A stretch of DNA of 64,000 nt from Datura wrightii (taxonomy: Eukaryota > Streptophyta > Magnoliopsida > Solanales > Solanaceae). The notes below the pieces were generated by a model. That model had not been told where the DNA came from. It did no database searches and saw nothing but the letters and a program-made list of their open reading frames with translations. The stretch is taken from contig JASDFA010000010.1 in NCBI GenBank assembly GCA_035772735.1, positions 123,266,501 to 123,330,500 on the forward strand. Reading direction: 5' to 3'. This document shows positions 57,453-64,000 of this stretch, one piece after another; the first letter of the stretch is position 1; every line of letters starts with the position of its first letter. The position numbers were made by a program, and so were the translations under genes.

Positions 57453-57947
57453 CTAGAGCTCTTCTAGGTCAAGGAATGGTTGCCCCAAAATGATGGGGAC
57501 CTCATAATCAACCTCGCAGTCCAGAATCACGAAGTCTACTGGGAATATAAATTTATCTACCTTGACAAGCACATCGATTAGGATGCCCACCGGCTTCTTA
57601 ACTGTTGTGTCAGCCATCAGTAGCCACATGTTGGTCGGTGTGGGGGCTCCCAATCCTAATTTCTTGAATACAGCCAAGGGCATCATATTAATGCTATCTC
57701 CCAGATCACAGAGTGCCCTTGCGAACTCGACATTTCCAATCATACATGGTATAGTGAAGGCACCTAGGTCCTTCTTTTTTTGTGCTAAGACCCTTGAAGC
57801 TATGGCACTACATTGATGTATATTGTCAACACGTTCATAGCTCACAGCTCTCTTCTTCGTCACCAGGTCCTTCATAAACTTTTCATATCGTAGCATATGC
57901 TCTAATGCTTCGACCAATGGAATGTTCACAGATAGTTGCTTACGCAT
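57453..57947 (-). pseudogene. protease domain of element I
   Basis: A 164-codon open frame reads LSVNIPLVEALEHML, KDLGAFTIPCMIG, ALCDLGDSINMMPLAVF and VPIILGQPFL. It has the same layout as G protease (DLG near the middle, ILGxPFL distal). Asp follows DLG where G has Ala, and the C-terminus is cut after DLEEL. It lies in a different frame from gag, separated by a shift near 57980. Confidence 0.8.
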
Positions 57948-57988
57948 TGAAAGGAATTTCTAAAACATATCATTCTCCACCTTCTTCT

Positions 57989-59603
57989 TCATCCTGGGAA
58001 TGGTGGTGGTGGTCGTGGGATAGCTTTTTGCACTTGCATTTCCCCTTGATCCATGTCAGGTTCCTTCTCACCTTTTGGAGCCTCTTGCAACTCACCAGTC
58101 TCTTTCTCAACAATTGTATCATCATCCTCCATTATGCTCTCTTTATTCCACTCAACTTCAACTCGAAACGGGGGGTACCCTGTGGTTTTACCACTCCTAG
58201 TCATCACTGCCATACAATGTGCATCGTTCTTCGGATTTTGGACAGTGTTGCTGGGTAGTGTACCCTTTTGTCTAGGGTTCATTGATGCTGACAGTTGCCC
58301 AAGTTGGTGTTCAATTTGCTTGATGGCGGTGGCATGAGATTCCACTTTTTGACCCATACTTGACAAGTCTCCATGGATTTCCTTCAGCTGATCATCAGTG
58401 GACCTCACCTTCTTCAACATCTCGGCCGTCATGCTCTCCAACTTTGATTTCCCAGCCTCCCCTTCTCGTGCATTGGGAGATACATATAATCTAGCTAGGT
58501 CATTGTGATATCCATCATTTCACCTCTAATCTCCTTCACGCTCAAGACCTCAGCTCCTGTCTCTGAACCCGTTTCTCTTGTAGTTGTCTCTATACTGGTT
58601 CCGATCTTGATTTCTAGAACCTTGGCGCCAATTGTCTTGTCCAGACGCTTGGGCATTGGCTCGAAAACCCGCCACCTGACTACCCAAGAAGTTTGCCTCC
58701 TCCTCAGAATCAGAGTGATCAGCTCCTTGCTCCCTTCCTTGAGTACCCACTGCATTGACCTGTTTGGCTCCGGCTCCCATGATATTCTTTTTTAATAAGT
58801 CCAATGATGTGCGCATATAATCCAACTCTTGGTCGCGCTCTTCTTCTTTTCTTCATTGGTTTGCAGTCAAATCAACAACATATGTGCCTGCCACTGCATC
58901 AACCTCCCTCGTATGCTAGGCCTTATTTGTCTTAGTCACCCTGTCAAGAATGGTGACAACTTGCTCCCAGGTGTGACTCATCAATGCTCCTCTAGCTATC
59001 GTGTTTGCTACAACCTTGGTGCTATTGTTTAGAAACCTATAAAAAATTTCCAACAAACTATCATCTGGGATTTTGTGGTTAGGGAACTTAGTCAACTTCT
59101 TTTTGAATCTCAACCACATTTCATGAAGTGCCTCAGTTTTAATCTATCGAAAATTATAGATCTCATCTTTTAGCTGCAACATCCTGGATGGGGGAAAGAA
59201 TCTCTCCAAGAAGGCATGTTTAATCTCCCTCCAGTTGGTTATGGAGTCGTTGGGCAACTCCGATAAACATAAGGTAGCTTCCCCTGATAAAGAAAAAGCG
59301 AAGAGTTTGACCCGTATTGCATCTTGGCTTACTCTGGGAAACTTGTACACTTTGCATATTCCTACAAAGTTCATTAAGTGCAGGTTGGCGTCATCCGCTG
59401 CGTGGCCACTGAACTCTCTTTTCATGTTTAGCAATTGAATCATGGTGCTTGTAATGTCGAATTTGTCCCCAGCAGGCAATGGTGGTGGAACAATTGCTCC
59501 AGTCGACCCGACTTCACCAATGTCCAGGTCAGTATTATCATTAAAGAATTGAGGGGCAAATCTATGGGCTTTGTTACCCCTCCCTTTTCTATTGTTCGCT
59601 GTC
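57989..59603 (-). pseudogene. gag of element I, one frame with stops, 5' end removed by H
   Basis: One minus frame runs from the H junction to 57989. It has an acidic/Gly-Pro start (IVPPPLPAGDKFDI), a capsid core (MIQLLNMKREFSG, DANLHLMNFVGICK, FSLSGEATLCLSELP, HAFLERFFPPSRM, MWLRFKKKLTKFP) and an Arg/Asn/Gln-rich basic region (GQDNWRQGSRNQDRNQYR). A helical segment (STDDQLKEIHGDLSSM...IEHQLGQLSASM) and a Pro/acidic tail follow. Stops lie at 59144, 58916 and 58550. No CCHC knuckle is apparent, unlike G. Confidence 0.8.
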
Positions 59604-61055
59604 TGCTCGGATATATTAAAAACCGACACGCAAGTGCACGTGGTCAAACAAGTAATAAAGTGGCTAAGTATCCAAGTATCGATCCAAGGAGGCTGCTCTA
59701 GATACATAAAATTGCCTAGTTTACTATATCTCTATTCTATTCCTAATTATGTTAACAACAATGCAACCAAGAGTTATTTTGAGTTTTTGTTTCTAAACTA
59801 TATGTATACTACAATTAATCACACTTAATTACTTTTGAATTTAGACAATGGATATGAACATGCCAAGGTTAAGAACGAGTAATGAACTTGATAATCATGA
59901 TAATTTGGTTATCCTCTTCCTCATGTTGCTAGCCAAGAACGTTTGCCTAGAAATTAAAACTTTTGTATTTAATTTCACTTTAGAATCATAAACCATCCGT
60001 CTACATTTCTGTGATCAAATGCAATTTATGACCTAGCACTACAATTCCGGTTCCTAAGTTGACTAATACGGCTTTCAAGTATATTTCTATCAAGAAAGCA
60101 CATCAAAACCCAATTTTCCCAAATCAAGTTAAGAACAATACCCTATTAATTCACAATTTTCTAATTTCTTGCTCTCTCGAGTGAAATTGGACTTTTTAGA
60201 TATACATTAATGTTGGCCAATCAATAATGTAGTAAAAACAAGAATTAATAGAACAACATGCAAGAAGAAGAAGAAACCATATCAATTATCATCAAAATTC
60301 ATTACACAAGTTCAAAACCTCAGCAAGAAAGGGAATTAGCCACTCATTCTTGGATTAATCATCCTAAAATGAGTGTAAATCATGCATACAATTGAAGGAA
60401 AGAAGAAAGGAAGAGAAGAAAACTCTTAGCTTTTCTGTTCTTCAACTGCTACTAACCCACGTTCCTGCTCTCCACTTCTGAACTCAGTCTAAAAACTAAA
60501 AACTAAAAACTGATTAAAAATAAACCTAAGTGTGCTATTTATACTAGTGGGAAATTTTTCCCAAAATTACAAGCAACGTGTCACGGAGGCCAACGCGGAG
60601 CACTGCCTCCGTGACACAGCGTGGACGCGGACCCTCTCTGGAATTTGCAGGGTCCGGATAATTAACCTCAACTTGGCACGGAGGCCATCGCGGAGGCCTA
60701 TCTCCGTGCCACGGAGCTGACGCGCAGGCACACTGGAAATTGCCAATTTAGTTCATGCAGAGGCAGTGTGCTACCGCGATGGTAGTGTGGCACGGAGCCA
60801 TCGCGGCACCCCTGTAAATCCTGCATTCCAAGGTCTTTTCCACGCTCGCATCCAAGTCCAACTCCGACATAGTTCCAACACGCATTTTAGCTCCTAAAAA
60901 TTACATTTTCCTGCAAAACAAATGCTAATCATGTTGGTTAGTATAAATTCGCATTTTATTACCAATTACATGATATTATATACACATTGCACAACAAACA
61001 AGGTAAAAATGATACGTTTGAGTATCACTTGGGCATATAAATCTGCCCAAGATCA
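59604..61055 (-). repeat. 3' LTR of element H
   Basis: On the minus strand it starts TGATCTTGGGCAGATTTATA at 61055 and ends CCGAGCA at 59604. Tip arms are 61051-61044 and 61035-61028. TATAAATA lies at 60543-60536. U3 palindromes include CTCCGTGCCACGGAG (60702-60716) and CCGCGATGG/CCATCGCGG near 60776-60808. It is 1452 bp, against 1422 bp in G. Confidence 0.88.
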
Positions 61056-61069
61056 CTTACCCCACACTT
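61056..61069 (-). other. terminal polypurine tract of H
   Basis: The minus-strand AAGTGTGGGGTAAG abuts the LTR start TGATC. Confidence 0.87.
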
Positions 61070-62971
61070 AAATCCTTGTTCATCCTTGAACAACACATAC
61101 ACAACTCATGCAAATTACATCCCAACTTTCATCACTATGGTGCAACAATTTACGCTACGGTCATACCGATTATTCAATTTTTGCAAATCATCAAGAAAAC
61201 ATGCTTGGTCGTACAAGACAATGACCTTAATACCTCAAGGCTTCCTAGACTTTTAAGAATTGATTCTTGATATCGGCAAACTCATGCAAATCAACTAATC
61301 AAGAAATCCGACACGAAAATCAATCTTTCATCAAGCATGTGCCCTCACAACTCGAGAGAAACTTCCCCTTTTTGTTCATGCAACACACAAACATGCAAGT
61401 AGGGGCATATAAAAATTAATTTCACTCTCTCTCCCAAAAGAATTCACATGCACCATGTCATGACCCATAGGCTTGCCTTTAGTGTATTACTCCACTAATA
61501 TAAAGAAATGCAATGTAGGATCAAATAGGACTTTTAATGGGTTGTAACGGGGCTATGGATCTAGTATGCATATATTGGATTAGCCAATAATAATCGCTAG
61601 CATCCTTAAGCGCCTTTTCAACTCATTCCCATCGACTCATGGACATTGTTCCTCTCTTTTCTCTTTTTCTCCCATTCATGCTGGTTTACTTTCATACAAC
61701 CCATTTCATCAGGCACACTTGACACAAAACAGAGGGTTTTCATGTACCCTCCCTATCATTTAATTACAACTAGTGCCTCTTCAACATCATCTTTTCTTTC
61801 CTCACTTTGCTTTTCTTTTCTTTTCACTCTTTTCACTCTTTAACACTTTGGGAAACATTTTCTGTTCTTTGTAAGCGCTTAAGAGCTTCTTAAAGACTTT
61901 AAGGCTAATGAAAAGAAGGAATATAGCTTAGTTCATACAATTTTGGACAAAAGAAAGAAATCGGTTAAAGGCTCAACAGGCTGACTAGGGTATACAACAT
62001 ATAAAAAGGTAGAATTTGACAAGAAAAAAAATGGAAACTATCGGTTAAAACAAAGAAATGCCTACATCCTTTCCAACACTACACCTCCTTCATTTCGCTT
62101 CGTATACACACCAGGCAAGTTCTAGACAATTCACAATGACATGGAATAGCAAAACCTCACTCACACTTCATGCACATGCTCGAATCAAGATACATTCACA
62201 GACTCTTTAATTAGTCAATTACATGAATTCAAGATTAAGCCTCAATCATAATGAACCAAATTCTATAGCCTAGGTAACTCAACATATTTACAGAATTGCA
62301 TTCTTTCAAACGAATCACTTTCACGTTTTGAACATCAATTACAACACGCAATGAAATTTTAGCAACCATAAGCAACTACAGTTTATTGATGCAATCCACC
62401 AAAGAAAACTAAAAAAAAAAACAAATAAAAATCCTACTCCTACCGACTACTTTTCCCTTAAGATGGTCGTCATCCATCCATCATAGGGAACGGTCACTAA
62501 CGATGACATCGGTTCAATGGGACTATTCTCGGTAGAAGAACCGAAAACAAACTCCGAGAAACCCAAAAAATAAAAATTGAAAAAAAAAATTTTTGCAACA
62601 CATCGATCATTTCGATAGAAATAAAATATTTACAAGTGCAATATATTTTCGCAAAAATTTTGAAAAATATCGATCATGTCGATAGAGAAAACAAAATATT
62701 TACAAAATTTACAAAATATTTACACTAGCAACCATAACTTTCAAAGCACACACATCATTAGCCACAAACAAATATATACACATAAATCGCAAATCAGTTC
62801 ACCACAACAGGGAAAGCACAGACATACATAAACGTCAAGGAAAAATTATACAGCAATTTAGAGCCTATGACCCAGCACCTAACTACTCCCCACCCCACAC
62901 TTAAATCGAACACTGTCCCCAGTGTTCACAATAATACAAAGCACAAAATTTTGGGTGGTGGAACTCCCTAC
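61070..62971 (-). other. 3' untranslated region of H
   Basis: No gene is visible. An internal polypurine copy lies at 62892-62902, just after ORF2, and the GATGGATGGATGACGACC block at about 62455-62500. It matches the G 3' region throughout. Confidence 0.72.
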
Positions 62972-64000
62972 TTAGTCGAAATATTCGACTTCCTCATCCG
63001 GTGTTGCGGCCTCGTCGCCCATATTTGAATCGGCTCCATCGTCGTCATCGGACTCCACATCAGAGTCCTCACGACGTGTCTCCTCATCAGTAGGGACATC
63101 ATCGTCTGTCGGCTCCACAAAGGCTGGCCCCACCTTACACAAGGCTCTGGCGTTCTCGCCAAAGGGGTAGTCCAGCTCCAGCTGCCATAACTCCTCCTCG
63201 GTGGCTGGTCTCCCACCTATCCTTAGCTGCAGCATCTGCATGCCGAACATACGGGTCATGTACTGATCGTCACGAGCATGTCGCTCGCCCAAAGTCAGCA
63301 CAGGTCTGTGTGTAGTGTCGGGGGCCTTAGTCTTTATCACGTCGAGGGCCCTCCGCTCCAACTGCGGAATATAATCTAAGGCTTCTTCCTCAACGTCGAG
63401 GCCTCGGAGAAAGGTGGTGATGAGTCTGCCAAACCCATATCTGTGGCCCTGGTGCAGTCTGGCTCTCTTCATGGCGGATATTATGACCGCCCCCACATAA
63501 ATCTCAAGCCCTTTCATAAGGGCATACACCAAGCAGACACGGTCCCGAGTCACGTCTGTCATATGAACTCCCGGGATCAAACACGAACACATAATTTGTA
63601 GCCAGATTCTGGCCTCCCTGTTCATCTGCGAATAAGGCAGAGTCTGGTGGTAACCCCTCTCTTTGTGTCTACTCCATCAGGCTGTGGATCGAGCCCCACA
63701 CAACGTACGTCTGATGTCGGCGTACGGTGGGGTGATGTTGAGCTGGCGGAGAACGTGGGCGTCTGTGTCCCGCGCTCCAACGATGGCATTCAGCTGCTGG
63801 GGTTCCACAATCTGCCCTCTGATTTTAATAGTGTGGCTTCTAATGGCCGGGTTCCAGTTGGCATAAAATTCCCGGACCAAGTGAAGGTTGCACTCCTTGG
63901 GCTCCTGAAAAATAAAGCTGAGCCCAGCTGCCTCAATCCTCTGTACAATGCGAGGGAACTCCTGTGCGAGTGGTTCCCTAGCAATATGTTCCTCGGGGAA
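62972..64000 (-). pseudogene. ORF2 of element H, partial at the window edge
   Basis: One minus frame from FPEEHIAREPLAQEF to DEEVEYFD has a single TGA at 63679-63677 (G has AGA there). A two-codon deletion after GQIV is seen relative to G. Conserved runs are ECNLHLVREFYANWN, QLNAIVGARDTDAHVL, CSCLIPGVHMTDVTRD, RVCLVYALMKGLEIYVG, ALDYIPQLERR and LWQLELDYPFGENARAL, ending in a strongly acidic tail (EDSDVESDDDDGADSN). A 217-codon stretch is open. It resembles the 'putative plant transposon protein' domain family; the function of that family is not known to me. Confidence 0.72.

Larger units (their letters stand above)
55801..59603 (-). mobile_element. element I: Athila-like gag-PR element with an ORF2 stub, both ends missing here
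   Basis: Minus-strand gag, protease, two hairpin pairs, a palindrome/TATA-like block and the first codons of an ORF2 are readable. The left end is a blunt junction with C inside ORF2. The right end is interrupted by H within gag; the rest of I should lie beyond the window. No LTR of I is seen. Its gag differs from that of B, D and G, so it is another lineage. Confidence 0.75.
59604..64000 (-). mobile_element. element H: second G-family element, continuing past the window
   Basis: On the minus strand it contains, from the window edge, ORF2, a 3' region, a polypurine tract and a 3' LTR (61055-59604). It interrupts I gag; the left target 5-mer is CTGTC (59599-59603) and the right one is outside. 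ORF2 is better preserved than in G, with one stop. It provides the within-window reference for G. Confidence 0.88.

Noticed and set aside
1..64000. tRNA, rRNA, bacterial promoters, operons or Shine-Dalgarno sites
   Set aside because: None could be supported; the only tRNA-related sequences are primer binding sites of LTR elements.

Overview
The window is a plant-type intergenic block made almost entirely of nested LTR retrotransposons. I see no convincing cellular gene, tRNA or rRNA. The evidence is initiator-tRNA-Met and tRNA-Asp-like primer sites, polypurine tracts, paired LTRs with 5-bp target duplications, and decayed gag, protease, reverse transcriptase, RNase H and integrase frames. The coding remnants look like Tekay/Del-type chromoviruses and Athila-like Ty3 elements as I remember them from nightshade genomes. 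Solanaceae is therefore the likely source, but that is inference from memory, not from a search.

Layout. 1-3270: two old minus-strand LTR-like remnants. 3271-55800: chromovirus C (plus), the outermost host, with 5' LTR, PBS, gag and broken pol. B (minus, 7284-20990) sits between C's protease and RT. A (minus, 12732-18782) sits inside B's gag. D (plus, 23198-55230) sits in C's integrase. D carries a minus solo LTR K (25490-28596), a minus solo LTR L (29585-32009) and, inside its 3' LTR, chromovirus E (plus, 36416-54353). E in turn carries G (plus, 42435-50825) in its integrase. C > D > E > G is a four-level nest. From 55801 C is joined to I (minus Athila-like gag-PR with an ORF2 stub). I is split by H (minus, 59604 to beyond the window end).

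Two kinds of element are present. C and E (and solo LTR L) are chromoviruses that once encoded gag, protease, RT, RNase H, integrase and a C-terminal chromodomain. A, B, D, G, H and I use the tRNA-Asp-like primer and, where visible, carry no RT or integrase. B and D keep gag-protease. G has gag-protease plus a downstream ORF2 that resembles the 'putative plant transposon protein' domain family; H shows the same ORF2 and I a short stub in the same place. A has replaced gag with a double zinc-knuckle/coiled-coil ORF. They would depend on enzymes from another element.

The most interesting signals are non-coding and shared across the Athila-like group: a tandem pair of short hairpins just 3' of the gag-PR (or A) ORF, with compensatory base changes; three to four reiterated copies of the terminal polypurine motif AAGTGTGGGGT; an 8-bp inverted repeat at the LTR tip; CG-rich palindromes upstream of the LTR TATA box; and, in G and I, a second palindrome/TATA-like module with a possible intron before ORF2. 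Most stop codons are CAG-to-TAG, CGA-to-TGA or TGG-to-TAG/TGA, the decay expected of methylated plant transposons.
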